This document shows positions 10,301 through 23,015 of a stretch of 64,000 nt of DNA, in pieces. The translations under genes and the position numbers were made by a program. The notes under the pieces are model-generated. The model made no database searches. It was not told the DNA's origin and saw only the letters and a program-made list of their open reading frames with translations. This DNA is from Beta vulgaris subsp. vulgaris (taxonomy: Eukaryota > Streptophyta > Magnoliopsida > Caryophyllales > Amaranthaceae): NCBI RefSeq assembly GCF_026745355.1, contig NC_079206.1:12058779-12122778 (forward strand), in the 5' to 3' direction. Positions within the stretch are counted from its first letter, which is position 1; the number at the start of each line of letters is the position of its first letter.

Positions 10301-11381
10301 CATAGAAAACAAAACCTTTGAGTTAGAAAAGGAACCATGAGGTGAGCTTAATATGGCATGACCCACCTGTCTGACTAAGATAGAACGGTAGCCAATATAG
10401 AAAAGTGTATGCCACAAGCTTCGAGAAGAAGAGACACAAAGCAAATGGTATTACCCCGGGTATTAAACATGCTTCAAAGAGCCCAACACTTCTCCTAGTT
10501 GAAGACGACTGAGAGTTAACATGTGGTTGACGGTCATTTGATTCAAGGTTTTGGCTCTCTGCTTCTAGTTTACTTGGCCCTGTCTCTTCGTTATTTCCCG
10601 AAGCATATGGACAAGGGAAACCAACATCCTCCGGATAGGCAGCCAAGAACAAGTAAACCAAAATACCTCCCAGAAAGATAAAAGCTCCTGGAAGTATGAA
10701 TGACCAACCCCATCCGTACTCTAAAACACTAGCCGCAAGTAGAGACCCAGTAATATTCCCCACAGATGTATGAGCATTCCAGATACCCATTATCAAACCT
10801 CTCTTTCTTTTTCCAAACCAATTACCAATTACAGCAACCACAGAGGGCCAACCTGTAGCTTGAAATAACCCGGCGATCATTTGCATTAGCAAATAGAACC
10901 AGAAGGCATGAATATTCCAGAAATAACCCATACCAAAAAGTGCAACAAATATGCCACTACCAATCATACCAGAAGTCAAAAACAACCGAAGATCGAGACT
11001 ATCCCCCAAGTGTCCAGCAACATACATACCCATGGAATAGCATGCAAGAAATGCAACGTCAATCTCACCCAATTTCGATGTCCCGCCTTTTCCATTGAAA
11101 GGTTCCCAGCCCTTCTTCGTCAATCTGTTTACATCACTGTCAAAAAGTTCTTCCCTGACAAAAACATTCCCAAGAGGCCAGATATTTGACACTAAAGATT
11201 TATCTCGCTCAGGATCTAGAACACTCTTCACTATGCTGCTTGGTTTTCTGGAAGCATGATAACAAGTATAAGCAATAAAGGTAATCAACAGAACAGCATA
11301 TCTGTATGAAGAAAAACTCCAATCTTTGCCTCTCAAGCTCCTTATAAGAGAAATCCCTGGTGGAATAGAGCTCCGAGCCAT
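7361..11381 (-). CDS. G3Pp: Glycerol-3-phosphate transporter, SLC37/G3Pp family (MFS), 530 aa
   Basis: Three coding exons on the minus strand: 10367-11381, 9518-10057 and 7361-7398. All introns are GT-AG, phases agree, and the total is 1593 nt. The ATG at 11379-11381 is chosen because it begins [10 protein letters not shown], a typical start for this family. The protein is a 12-segment major facilitator. [11 protein letters not shown] (residues 40-50) follows the first membrane span, [20 protein letters not shown] (186-205) is the family's cytoplasmic loop motif, and a hydrophilic Ser/Asn/Glu-rich loop at about 250-298 separates the two halves. The C-terminus is [12 protein letters not shown]. 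Plant G3Pp proteins are thought to move glycerol-3-phosphate across membranes, probably in exchange for phosphate, and some respond to phosphate starvation; which paralogue this is cannot be told here. If the second intron is not removed, the frame runs on to a stop at 9486, giving a 528-aa form with a different tail. Confidence 0.92.
8883..9083. repeat. 101-bp tandem duplication in a transporter intron
   Basis: CAAATCAAACAAAGGAGGTC starts at 8883 and again at 8984. The copies stay alignable, with scattered changes, through CTTGCCCCACACCAG. It lies in the 2.1-kb intron before the last coding exon. Confidence 0.85.
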
Positions 11382-11399
11382 CTTGATGGTCAAAAAAGC

Positions 11400-14300
11400 C
11401 TATGCATAGAAGTTTAAATAGCTTTTCAGTATCAACATTAGGTGAATGTATAAAGAAATGCATCTATCCCAAGCATATATTCTTCTATCACAAGCTAATA
11501 TTAACCATAAAAAAAATAGCTAAAAATGCTAATATCCAGACATATTCTGATTGCTGAAGAGATTGCGAGCTGCATTGTCAATCAAGCTCTTGACTCTATA
11601 TCAGTCCATAACAGTTCAATGACCGAATGGCGTGTACTGATAAGAAGCCAAGTATAACCTTTTATTCGAAATGAATTTATGGAAACTATAAGAAAATCAA
11701 CAATAATAAATGAAGAAAAACATATATCAATTCAATTGGGAAACCAACAATAATGTCTTTAATCTTCCTTTCATGTTAATGCATGAAGAGTTAATTTAAC
11801 TTATTTTCATAAGTTAAAGAGGTTGACTCAATTTATCAGAGAAAGAAGCCTTCAATGCCATTCACAGTTTATGAGGTTCAACTCTTTCTCTAAAAGTTTA
11901 GAGATGCATGTAGAATAGATATGTTTGTTGTTTCAATCTTACTGAAGATTTAAGTATTTTAATTATTAACTTCTCAGTATCAACCACTTTTTTTGAAGTT
12001 AATAACAAATGATAAGAATGTTTTCAGAAATCTGCTTCCTTACAATAATCCTGTCAATAAAGGAATATCTAGTATTCTAGTTGCGATATATTTGTATCAA
12101 GTGAATAAGCACCCTTCTCCAGAAGTAGGCTATTTAAACATGTTTATTTGACAACAATCCAATGTTGCAACAAACAACCAGCTCAACATAAAGGATGACT
12201 TCTGATGATACAATATACTCCTAATTTATCCGGATCTTCTAGATGCTTGCTATTAACAGATGCTTGCATTTATTAAAACCTATGTTTAAAATCTATCTGT
12301 CTCAACTCCCTCAGGTTCTTTATAGATCAAAAAACGTCTAGCTTCCATATCCTAATGACTCCATGAGATCTGTCAAAGTATCATATTACACATTCAAGAT
12401 TCACTATTGCATATTATTATTCATTCACCATAGCATTTCTTTATGAAACTTGTTATAAGACTGTTTCATGTTTTATTATATAAATTCTTCCTCTTTTGGT
12501 TTCAAATGACCTTTTTGCAATCAATCTCCTGAACTAAATTGAGTTTATTCAACTGATTTTATTGACAAATCCCAATAAAGCTCCCCAAGAAGCTGCAAAA
12601 TGGATTCAAATCCAAACTAAAGGGAGCTTAAGTCCTGTAACAGAAGTCTATCTCACGGATGCCTCACATTACTCTATATGCAACATTCAGATTCTCTAAC
12701 TTATGTTTTGTCCACCAAGTTTCCTGAAAGATAGCTCTGAAGTTTACAGTAAAATGTATAGCTATCATCTATTCATCTGCAGCTTCTTCTACATTTCACA
12801 ACAAATAAGGTACTATAATATGGTCTTGACTTGGCTTCTACTCCATCAGAAAAGATGTCACTGAGAGCACCGCTTACTATTGTACGGCTCAAGAAATTAA
12901 TAGGAGCTTAGAAAAGGTATGGGCATAAAAATAGAACTGGAATCTATCACGTTCAGAATTAATTTTGTCCAACATCCACCAACAAGTATACCCCCAACCT
13001 ATTCTAGATTCGGAAAGCAGAACCTCTTGCAATAAAATTCACAAAAGAAATGATATTCTGGGATGAGTGATGAGAATGTTAATCTTGTCAATTTATCAAT
13101 GTACTGTGGGGACTGATTGATGATGATGTTACTCTCATCAATTTTCCAATGTACTGCAGGGCCAGTCAAGGTTCAGAATCAGGAACAAATGCGCGCTTAT
13201 ATTAGAATTGAACGAGATATGAACAACTGTCAAGGGAAACTTATTGATGATGCAACCTATTCTCTCTGTCAGCAAAGCATACAATCTGATTTTGTAAGCC
13301 GGGCAAGAAAGATTTACCCACATTGAAACTCCTTTCAGCCTCCATAGCTATTGTCACTCATCACAAAATCTATCTGCTAATACCACTAATTCCTTAAATA
13401 ACTAATAAACAGTAGTAGGGTTCTGAAATCCCTTAAACAAGAAAAAGTCGAAAAAAATAATCAATGGAAAGAGATGCAAATAGATCCCTGCAAAATTCCA
13501 CTGTAAGAATCATTATGTAGATTGTAGTTAACATAATCATTGCTAGACATGAATTGGCACAGATTGAAGTTTCATTACAATCACAAGTCACTAACCACTC
13601 TTATTAAAGTCAATTGAGTTACAAAAGCCACATCACCAGATGCCATTCAGACAATAACAAATATCTATGCTTATTTCTCTCATAAGCAAGCATAATTGAG
13701 TCAATTAGATTCCAAAGGCAGCACCAACAGGAACAAGAACACAAGAATACAATGGCACTTTACAAGGCAAACAGATTAATTTAACGGCTTCTAATGTTTT
13801 TACTTTAATGGCTTCTATAACGCCTTACTTTGTTTGAAACCTTTATAGAGTGTTCTTGTTGTTGCACCTGATGCCCAAAAGGATCCAATATTCTGGATAC
13901 AAGAAGTTAAGAGCTGTTAATTTTACTCCATCATCACCTGAAATCTGACAAACGATGTGCCAGGTTATCAGACAGTTTACTGACTAAACACCTCTTAGCC
14001 GTTATTATTTCACACCCACTCCAGGCCTTCTTCATGGCCCTATGACAGAGACGCAATGTAAACAGTTGATGGAAAAAAACTGCTACAAGGGACGATATCT
14101 AGTTCACATTCACCAATATAAGATGGTTTCTTGGGTTTAGTTGATAATAATTAAGACCACTAAATTTCAGATTTTAAAATGCTGAGCCATGGCCTGATAA
14201 TCTCACTCATCATTCTTCTGCATAGAGGAGAAACATTACTTCTTTGTCACTTCTGATAAACCAATTTCATATGACTTTTACCAATGACCAAAAGACAAAA

Positions 14301-16408
14301 ATCAATTTCTTACTTCTAATGAGACCACTTATCACTTGTTTAAGTTGGGTGTTCACTTCAGCAGCCTATTGTTGTTGATTACAGTGGTCCCCATCATCAT
14401 CCTACCTATGATCGTGATAAGAATTAGAGCAAATAGTTAAGACTTTTTCTCACCATCACAGATGATCATTTTAGCGCCAAAGGAAAATCTTCATATCCAG
14501 GAAGGTAGGAAACTAATGCTTCTCTCACTTAAACCTTCGATTTTTAAGTGACAATTAGATATTTCTAAACCAGATGATGGTCCAGATTTGAGAACACCAT
14601 ATCAACAGGATGTTTTATGCCACCCCAAATATCTTGTACTCTCTCTATCCTCAAAAAAACTTTCCTGCTTGATTTGGGTACGTGACTTAAAAGCTTTAGA
14701 CAGTTACTTATGAGCCTACATGTCGGGGGTGTTTCTGCTAGTAAATGGCAGCTTGCCTACTAGATTCAAGTCCCTGCCTATTTCATTCACAGAGTCAAGT
14801 CACCATAAGCAAGAAGGTCAAGAAGAAATACAGTCTACTCATACAGAACTCAAGCATAAAACCATCTCAAAAGCGACAGAAGTAATAACAACCTGCTCAA
14901 GCCTTGCACATCACAAGGAATGAATTCTTATGTGAGAAAACTAACACATCAAAATAAGTAGTCATGTAACAAGGAAATATGATAGGAGCTCTAACTAATT
15001 GTCTTAGCTGTCTGTGCAAAAGAAGTTACCGCAATTGTCCAGTACCAGATTACCAGTGCTCTTATCCAATGAAGATACTTAAGCCTATCTAGCAGGGGAG
15101 GTTTGACATTCAACACAACCAAAACCACGGCTTTTAAAATAAAAATTCTTCCCTCAATTTGTACTAATACGCTCCATTGAAGTTCTTTCCCTCTTTTGCT
15201 TTATATCTCAATTTCCATTTTTACTCTACCATGCCACACTTAATGGACCCATTTAAGTTCACACTCACTCACAACTACATCATCTTCCCCGTCTAAAAAA
15301 CAGTAAAGAACCCACTCGCTCTCGCTCTCGCTCTCGCCTTAGTGCCTCAATATGTAAAGCTACAGTAGGAGGGAAGAACAACATAAAACAAAGGTACACT
15401 ATACCAAAAGACCGTACAAGTCACCCCATCTCCCATTAGAAGTCACTCCACATCCCTTTCAATATCACTTCTGTTCCTCCAGATCACTTATAAAAGGACC
15501 TTACATTCCATAAAAAGTCAAGTACATTATCAAGGTAAAGGTATAATTTCAGAACACCGGTAAAAATGGGGGAGTAAACTTGGTGTTTGTTCCATTTGAA
15601 AGGGTAAACTCATATTACATCTAACAATAACTACGAATACTAATCACATAATTAAGTACATCTACAATAGTAATTGTGTAATTCATACATCTTTCCAGAT
15701 GCAAATTCTCGAGGAGTTTGGCATCCACCTAAAATACTATTTATTTCTTTTTACTGTTTTATGATCTAATTTTAATTTAGTTGTACATGTTTTCCTAACT
15801 TTTCTTTTTTTTTTGTTGACAAAGATGTTTTCTAACTTGAAGCAAACATACCAAACTTATAAGAATCCATATCTACACTAATATATTAAAAAGCATTTCT
15901 AAACAAAGACTGATGCCATATGACTCCCCATGATGGTTTACTCCATGTAATCCTCATACGATATTGTGTATATGTAATAAAAATTTCACCAAAGTGATAT
16001 TATCAAATAAAAAATTTCTTTGAGGCATAGTCCGGGTCTAAAAACTAGTTGAGCATTAAAAAGCGGGACCCACCTATGACCTATGACCCATTCTACCTAC
16101 AAAACCATAACTTTCTACTGTAAAAATTACCCCATAAATCAGACAGTCAGCAATAATCAAGCTTTAGACGTCAAGCAATAGAATAAATAAATCAATAAAT
16201 TGACAATTACAGTATGACACCAAGTACGAAATATAATAATTAATCACCTTCGATAAATAAACTGTATTATTAAAAATCAACTACTGTTTAAACAATTAAA
16301 CCTAGTACAAAACACGATTACAGCATCATCAAGCATCGCAACAACAACAACAAAAAACATATATATAAGAATACAAATCAAAATTTGACAGATAAAAAAA
16401 AAACTCAC
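11400..16408 (-). other. Probable 5.0-kb intron in the 5' UTR of the transporter gene
   Basis: On the minus strand there is a strong donor TTG|GTGAGTTT at 16409/16408 and an acceptor CTATGCATAG|GC at 11400/11399, 18 bases before the ATG. The interval has no convincing coding exon on either strand. Visible contents are a Helitron at 15872-16048, a CTCGCT simple repeat near 15315-15338, and an imperfect duplication around 13065-13160 ending in CAATGTACTG. The splice is inferred, not observed. Confidence 0.5.
15872..16048 (+). mobile_element. Small non-autonomous Helitron (177 bp)
   Basis: It begins A|TCTACACTAATATATTAAAA and ends GAGGCATAGTCCGGGTCTAA followed by AAACTAG|T. The TC start, CTAG end, the subterminal hairpin-forming GC segment and insertion between A and T are Helitron hallmarks. 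The termini resemble the copy at 50467-51018. Confidence 0.75.
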
Positions 16409-16790
16409 CAATAAATTGAATAGGAGATGGATAATTAACGAGAATAGAATCAAAAATCTGAAGAAGAAGGCAAAATCGTTAAATTAAAATTGAATTGAAA
16501 TGGAAACGACATTATCGGCGAAATCTAGTGCCGAAAAATTAGAGAAAAATCAAAAAAAAGGTAGGAGAGAGAAAGAGGGAAGAAAAAGGAGGGAGGAGAA
16601 TGTGGGTTTTATTGGGATGCTAAAATTGAGAGAGGAGAGAGAAAGAGAGGGTGAACGCCGTTGGCGGGAGTGAGAGAGAGAAAGAGAGAGAAGAAGAAGA
16701 AGAAGAAGAAGTTGGTTTTTATTAGAGGAAAGAGAAGGGAGGAGGTTTTGATATTCGAGAGAAGAAATTGGTGGAGACACGTGGAGTATT
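16409..16790 (-). other. Probable 5' UTR first exon of the transporter gene
   Basis: It is pyrimidine-rich on the minus strand (CTCTCTC and a CTT run complementary to the GAA repeat at about 16688-16711) and ends in the donor at 16408. It starts about 30 bases below a TATA box. Typical for a plant 5' leader but inferred only from sequence. Confidence 0.5.
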
Positions 16791-16814
16791 TGTGAGGTGG
16801 TTGTACTTTGGACG

Positions 16815-16822
16815 CTTTTATA
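16815..16822 (-). promoter_or_regulatory. TATA box TATAAAAG for the transporter gene
   Basis: TATAAAAG on the minus strand sits about 30 bases above the start of the CT-rich leader. A CACGTG core (16779-16784) lies near the expected transcription start. Its use is inferred from position. Confidence 0.55.
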
Positions 16823-17006
16823 CTCTAGAGCCACGCTGGCAAGTGAGCACCTTCCTTAAATATCCGAATCTAGATTCTAGAGTCTTGTGTACTTGTGTGG
16901 CAAGTTGGCAACTGTCAACTCACTTCTACTTCGGTTTTTTTTTTACTAGATAAAAAAGAACATAACATAAACAAACTATAAATGCTCTATTTTCTTGCTG
17001 TTAGAG

Positions 17007-17286
17007 GAGAAAGGCTTGGTAACCAACGATTTGAGTTCAAAAAAGACTCAAACACCCAAAATAAAACACAATGTTACCATTATAACCTGACATTGGTATC
17101 AAATTGTTATCAGGACTGGTACCAAGGTATCAATATTTTCGGAGAATGGTACCATCATAACCTAGCATTGGTACCAAGCAAATGTCAGCCACACGCGCGT
17201 GAAATCTTCCAACGCATAAAATGACCAAATTACCCCCGTTTGAGTCTCCTAAGAGACTCAAACGGTTGGTTGCCAAGACAAGCTCC
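17007..17286. mobile_element. MITE (280 bp), hAT-like, with 8-bp duplication TGTTAGAG
   Basis: TGTTAGAG flanks both sides (16999-17006 and 17287-17294). The ends are imperfect inverted repeats: GAGAAAGGCTTGGTAACCAAC against GGAGCTTGTCTTGGCAACCAAC. The interior has repeated GGTACC/GGTATC motifs and a near-perfect hairpin at 17238-17263 (GTTTGAGTCTC with its complement). The 8-bp duplication suggests hAT. No coding capacity. Confidence 0.7.
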
Positions 17287-17299
17287 TGTTAGAGCACTA

Positions 17300-18833
17300 C
17301 AATTTAAAGGGTTTGCGAGAATTATCCCTAGGTCTGAAGATTTCTAGATATGCATTGAAATTTCGCAGTCTTTGAAGATATGAGTATCCGATTTTTCGTG
17401 TATCTTACAGAATGGGCAAGGTCTATCACTTAGGATCTTTCGTTTCCTAAGGTTTACTCTGGTGGCCAGCGCATCATGAAAGAGCTTTCAATAGAAATAC
17501 TTCCATTTTGGCCAATTTTTTTGTTTCCATAACTTAGATTTTTTATTTTCTTGTCCCAATACCTCTTGACAAAACCAATAGCCTGTTTTGACACTAAACT
17601 TACCATATTTGAAACTCATCCATATTATTTCACCATCCTTATCTTCTTTAGAGATATGTGTGGCAAGAATGCTCCTCTACCCATATCAGCATGTTTGCAA
17701 AAGGGCTATGGCAGTTAACCTTGAAATTGATCTTGATTCCTGCACTAGTCCAAGTATATCCTCAAGAATGTTTGTTGATTTATTATTGCATACAATCCTA
17801 CCCACCCCATTTGAGAGGGCCGTCACACTCTTCATAATGCTTCTCTGCCTCCCCGAGTACAACTTTTCGAGATTTGTCCTTTCAAGCTTTTCCCAAACCA
17901 ACTATCAGAGTATTTTGCTCTAAAGACTCTACTAATGGGTAGACTTTGTTTGCGTTCCATTCTTCAGGCTTGTTTAAAAAGAAGAGCTTTATTTAGGGAA
18001 AGAAGGTTTCTTAACCCCAACCCTCCACATGATTTGTGTTTTTCAAGAAGTGATTTTTTCCTCCAGTAAGTTGGTCTTCTATCTTGGCTTGATGACCACC
18101 AAAACTTTAGGAGGAAAGAAGATACCTTTTGTAAAATTTGTTTTGGAAAGGTAAATGGCCATGATGTGGGAGGCGTAAGCAATAAGGATACTATTTATCA
18201 AGAAAAGCTTTCCTGTTTGGTTAAATTTTTGAATTTGCAGGAGTTGATTGTGTTAGCCACTTTGAGTGGGAGGTCTTGAAAGACTTGGAGAGATCTTCCA
18301 TCCACCCCAATAGGACATCCCAAGTATTGACCAAGCTTCTCCTTGTGTTTTAGACCCAACCTCTTGCTCAATAATCTAATGAATTTTGGAGGAGAGTTCA
18401 TACTAAATATTGTAATGGTTTTTTTTGAATATTCACCATTTCCCCAGACAGGAGGCAGAATTGATCTAGGGGTTATCTAAGATGCCAATAATTGTCCATA
18501 GTGCCTTTCATGAAGAAAAGGGCATCATCAGCAAAAAGAACATGTGAGAAAAAGCTGGAGCATTTCGAGTAATTTTTTAATAAGATGTCGAGACAATGAT
18601 TCCATGCACAAGATGAAAATATAGGAGAAAGTGGGTCTTCTTGTCTTAAACCTGCTTTTGGAATAACCTTTCATGATTCACCGTTGATCGGTACTGAGTA
18701 TGAGACCGTTGTGATACATTGCATGATGAGATGTACCCACCGATGAGACAACCCAATTTTCCTTAGAACCTTTTCCACAAAAGCCAACTGATGTGGTCAT
18801 AAGCTTTGTCTAAATCAAGGTTTAAGATAAAGG
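17300..18833 (-). mobile_element. LINE (non-LTR) ORF2 fragment: reverse transcriptase to zf-RVT, decayed
   Basis: Read on the minus strand with several frameshifts and stops: LNLDLDKAYDHISW (RT motif near 18815), GLRQEDPLSPYIF, VLFADDALFF (catalytic FADD box near 18540), YLGCPIGVDGRSL, a GGLGLRNLLSLNKALLFKQA block near 17970-18020, and LSDRPCPFCKIHEKSDTHIF near 17370-17440, the zf-RVT domain found at the end of plant L1-type ORF2. It starts exactly where the fragment at 26258-26510 stops, so the two are probably one LINE interrupted by the retrotransposon between them. Confidence 0.85.
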
Positions 18834-19560
18834 AATAAAAAAAGAAAAGAACAAAAATATTTGCATATTGAATTCAATTGAATTCAATTTATTTTTATTT
18901 TTTTGTGTTTTTGAATTCACTTGAATTCGTTTCTTAATTTTTAGTTTAGTTAGTTTCTTTTCGTAGTTTCTTTTAGTTTTTTTGAATTCACTTGAATTCA
19001 TTCTTCATTTTTTTTAGACTAACCAGGCTAACAAGTGTTGTCTAGTGGTTTTGGTGTGCTAATTTTGACCCTAGGTGAAAGTGCGAGCTCAAACATGCGC
19101 CCGGGGGAATTCATCATGCCAGCCCGCGGGGTGTAGCCCGCGCCCGCAGCCGGAAACGCACTGATACCTCCACACTTCTGCCAGCCCGCGGGGTAAAACC
19201 CGCGCCCGCGGCCAAAACTCCCCCCACATCACAATAGTCTGTCCGCCCGCGGGTTTTCGCGCTGCACTACCACCATCCGCACAAAACCAAAACCAAAACA
19301 AACAACAACAACAAAAAAAAAACCCCAACCTCAAACACTCTCCCCACCCCTCTCTCACCAGCCTCCTCTCCCGACGACCGGCAAGCGTCCGACCAGCCCC
19401 ATTCCCGCCGGCGCAGCAACCACCCACTCTCGCCCTCAAACACCGCCCTCACTCGACCCCGCGCCCATCTCACCCCACTCGACCCCTCTCTCATCTAACG
19501 CCGCTTCGCCGGGCGTCCGACCGGCGTCTGACCCGCCGGTGAAGCGATACCCTTGGCCAC

Positions 19561-22500
19561 TAGGGGTGTAAGTTATTTGGTTAAAAACCGAAAACCAAAT
19601 CAAACCAAACCGAATTAGTAATTTGGTTTGGTTTTTTTTGAAATTCGGTTTGGTTTGGATTCAAAATTTTAAAAAAAATCGGTTTTTCGATTTGGATCGG
19701 TTTTGGTTTTAGAAAACCGAAAAAATCGGAAAAAACCGAAAAAATAAGCTGGACCAGTAGCCCCAGTCCCCACGCCTAAACTCAAAATTCAAGCCCAGCC
19801 CACTTATGACTTATCTTTTGAGTTTTGAATCCTAACTCCTAAACTAAACCAGTAAACCCTAGGACACTCTCCTCTCCTCTCCGATCCCTGAGTCCTGACG
19901 GTTGACTCACGCGGCAGAAACCTCCACGCGGCAGCGGCAGGCCGGCACGCACGTCGTTTCAACCTCTTTCTCTCTCTCCTCTCGCCATTTGCGCACGCCA
20001 TTTAATTTCTACCTCTTTCTCTCTCTCCTCTCGCCGGTTGAAATGTTGAAGAGGTTGAAGAAGATTTCAGATTAGGTATTTTTTTTTGTGTATTTTTTTT
20101 AATATTAGTTGCGAAAATACAAAAATATTGTCACTTTAAATGCTACCATTGATCTTTTTAATTTTTTTTTGTGAAAATGTATCATCGTCTTGAACAATCT
20201 GTGTTCACTACTGTAATTTACTTCTATGATGATGGAAAAAAAAAATGGAGAAGCAGATGCCTTAATTAACATCCACTAAAATTATTCGGACTTCTAACTG
20301 AATTGAATGAAAATTTATTGTTAATTTGTTTGGATATGTGTAACACCCCAAAACTTTGGTTCTAAAACTTTATAAAACATTCACTTTTCATTAAGATATC
20401 TGACCAAACCTTTAGGGTGTTACCGCCGCATCTATTGTTAAAAATAAATGCAAGGCTAATTATTAAGAATAAAAATTTAACTCACAAACCAAAGTATCAA
20501 AATAAACCAAAGTAAGTTGTCTACAACCAAAACTAAATAATCTCAAATGACATAAACTGTATGTTATTAAACTAGGTGAACTTAAAAACTATAATTCACT
20601 CATTCCTGCAACGTAGTCCCTTTCACCAACCTGCACAATATAAATAGGAAGAGAACAAAGAAAACAAAAACACAAAAATTAGCGAAAGCTAAGTAATTCA
20701 ACTCCATCCCGTAAAATAATAGTAATAATAGTTATATTTTAAAAAAATAATTTTTATAGCATAATACAGACAAATATAACGTAATACAGACAAGTATATA
20801 ATAAGATTAACCATTTCAATTATTTCAAGTTTATATGAGTCATACAACAACAAATTTAATTATTAGAAGGGAATCGAACGTCAGTAGGCCGGGACTAATC
20901 CCAGTAACCACCTACTTCAACATGGGTCGTCACCCAGATAAATTAAGAGTAATGGCCAATATCGTTTTGCAGAACGTCCCTAGTGTGCACACCCCTCACT
21001 AATCTAATGGGTATCCGCAATGCGCACCAATAGTATTAGGAGGAAGACAATAAAGAGTTGTAACAAATAAAATCAAATACTGTTCATCACCTATGGAGGA
21101 TCCAAGTCCACAGGATAATTCCCTCAATAATATTCCACTTTACGTGATTAATGTTTTAAAAGTTGTGACACATCAAACATCACATTAACATTAACAGGAA
21201 CATCTTCAGTTCAATAAATATTTTTCACAACTTAACCACTTATAAATTATAATAATCAACGTCCATAATTCATAGTAACCAATATATCCATCTTAGAGCC
21301 TCATAGAGTCACAATATATATCAACTTATAATACCGTTCTTACATCATTAACACACTAGTTATACCCATTAAGTACATTATCAATATTATATAATTTTAA
21401 TACGATGGTATAATTAGGTACATTAAAATCCAATTCATAACAACAATACCAGTAGATACATATATATTATACGCAGGGATAATAGTACTATAGTAATAAT
21501 AATAATAATTTTAGTCATAGAAAGTACTATACTATTCCTGTCACATAATATACATCTAATATAAACATAGAATCACATAACCACATGTATTATACATAGC
21601 ACATACGATTCCTAACGGGATTCTAGTTGTTGATGGACATTGTAAATTACCTCAAACGCTTCCCAAGTATAGCAATATCAACTAAAAGTCGCCTTCTACG
21701 AAGTTTCCGTCTACAACAAATAATATTACCTAAAGTTAGTCACTTAGTATAATATCCCGAAAATAATTAACCAAAGTTTACAAGATTAATAACCAAAATC
21801 CGAAAACAAAAGAAAGAAGAATTTTTAAAAAAAAATTTACTTGAAAAAAAATGACTTGCCATGCGTATGAATTCACCATAATTCATAAACATGTTTCCTA
21901 GTACACTAAAGACAAAACTTTATTTCTTTTCCTTTTTCTTTTTTTTTCTATAGCAACAAAATCAACCCATGTGCCATAGCTTAAATAAGAAAGTCAAGAA
22001 CTCTTTTCTCCAGTACTTGTACACGATAGAAAACAGAGAAAAAAATAAAGAAGAAACCAAAAGGTAGAAGGAAGAAGAAAGAAGGAAAGGAGAAAGAAGA
22101 TTGGGTATGGTGGTCAGTCCGGCGAAGCCCCGACTTCACACGCACACAAGATGGTGGTTCTCTTCTTTTTTTTTTTTTTTCAACCTCGAATAATGATATT
22201 GATGGGAAATTCATATTTGAAATAGAAACTTACCAAAGAGATGAAGGAGGTGAATTACGTGAGAATTTTTGGGTGTTTAGGGTATATATATATATATGTA
22301 AAACTAGGGTTTCACTAAAAGATAAGTATCTAAAAAAAATTTAATCCTTTCCCAAAACCAACTCAAATTACAATTTCAGAATTTTCTTTTCTCTCTATCT
22401 TCCTTTTTGAACGGAAAATCTGATTTAATTTCAAAAATTTTGATTTCGAAATTTTTTTTTTTTAAAAGATAAAAATCTGATTTGATAAATAAAACAGTTT

Positions 22501-23015
22501 CATAAAAAAATCTGATTTATTATGATTTTACTTTATTTTTCAGAATTTTATATTTATAAAATCTTATTATAACAAAATAAATTTTATAAAATAGTTACAA
22601 AATTTGGGATATTACAATATGCATATGCAGATTCATTGATACGAAAATACAAAATATTAGTTCAGTATATGCTTTACTGTTATTAGTACTTTAGTAGTGT
22701 AAATGTCACTATATTGTCCCTTAAATTAGTAGTGTAAATGTCATTATATTGTCTCTTAAATTAGTAGTGTAAATTATGGTTTGGTTTGGATTTTGGAATA
22801 TGAAAAAAATATGGTTTGGTTTGGTTTGGATTTTGAAAGATAAAAAAAAATCGGTTTGGTTTGGTTTGGTTTTTGGTTTCATATTTTGGTTTGGTTTGGT
22901 TTGGATTGAGTTGAATTTCGGTTTGGATTTGGTTTGGAAATTTCAAAATCGAATTTATTTCGGTTTGGTTTGGTTTTGACCTAAAACCAAACCAAAAACC
23001 GAACTTACACCCCTA
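19561..23015. mobile_element. hAT element with 8-bp duplication TTGGCCAC, interrupted by a solo LTR
   Basis: TAGGGGTGTAAGTT is a perfect 14-bp terminal inverted repeat at both ends, and TTGGCCAC flanks it at 19553-19560 and 23016-23023. Subterminal regions are full of GGTTTGG/CCAAACC copies, as in many plant hAT elements. Without the 2278-bp insertion at 20339-22616 it is about 1.18 kb and carries no transposase, so it is non-autonomous. Confidence 0.88.
20339..22616. mobile_element. Solo LTR, Tekay-like Ty3/gypsy (2278 bp), duplication ATATG
   Basis: It starts TGTAACACCCCAAAAC and ends AATTTGGGATATTACA, the imperfect inverted TG...CA termini typical of Tekay/Del chromovirus LTRs. ATATG occurs immediately before (20334-20338) and after (22617-22621). 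There is no internal primer-binding site or gag-pol, so this is a solo LTR left by recombination. The interior is AT-rich with no gene. Confidence 0.85.

Noticed and set aside
19089..19494. GC-rich minus-strand frames near the CGCGGG repeats
   Set aside because: They sit in the non-coding part of the Ty3/gypsy remnant and are compositionally driven.
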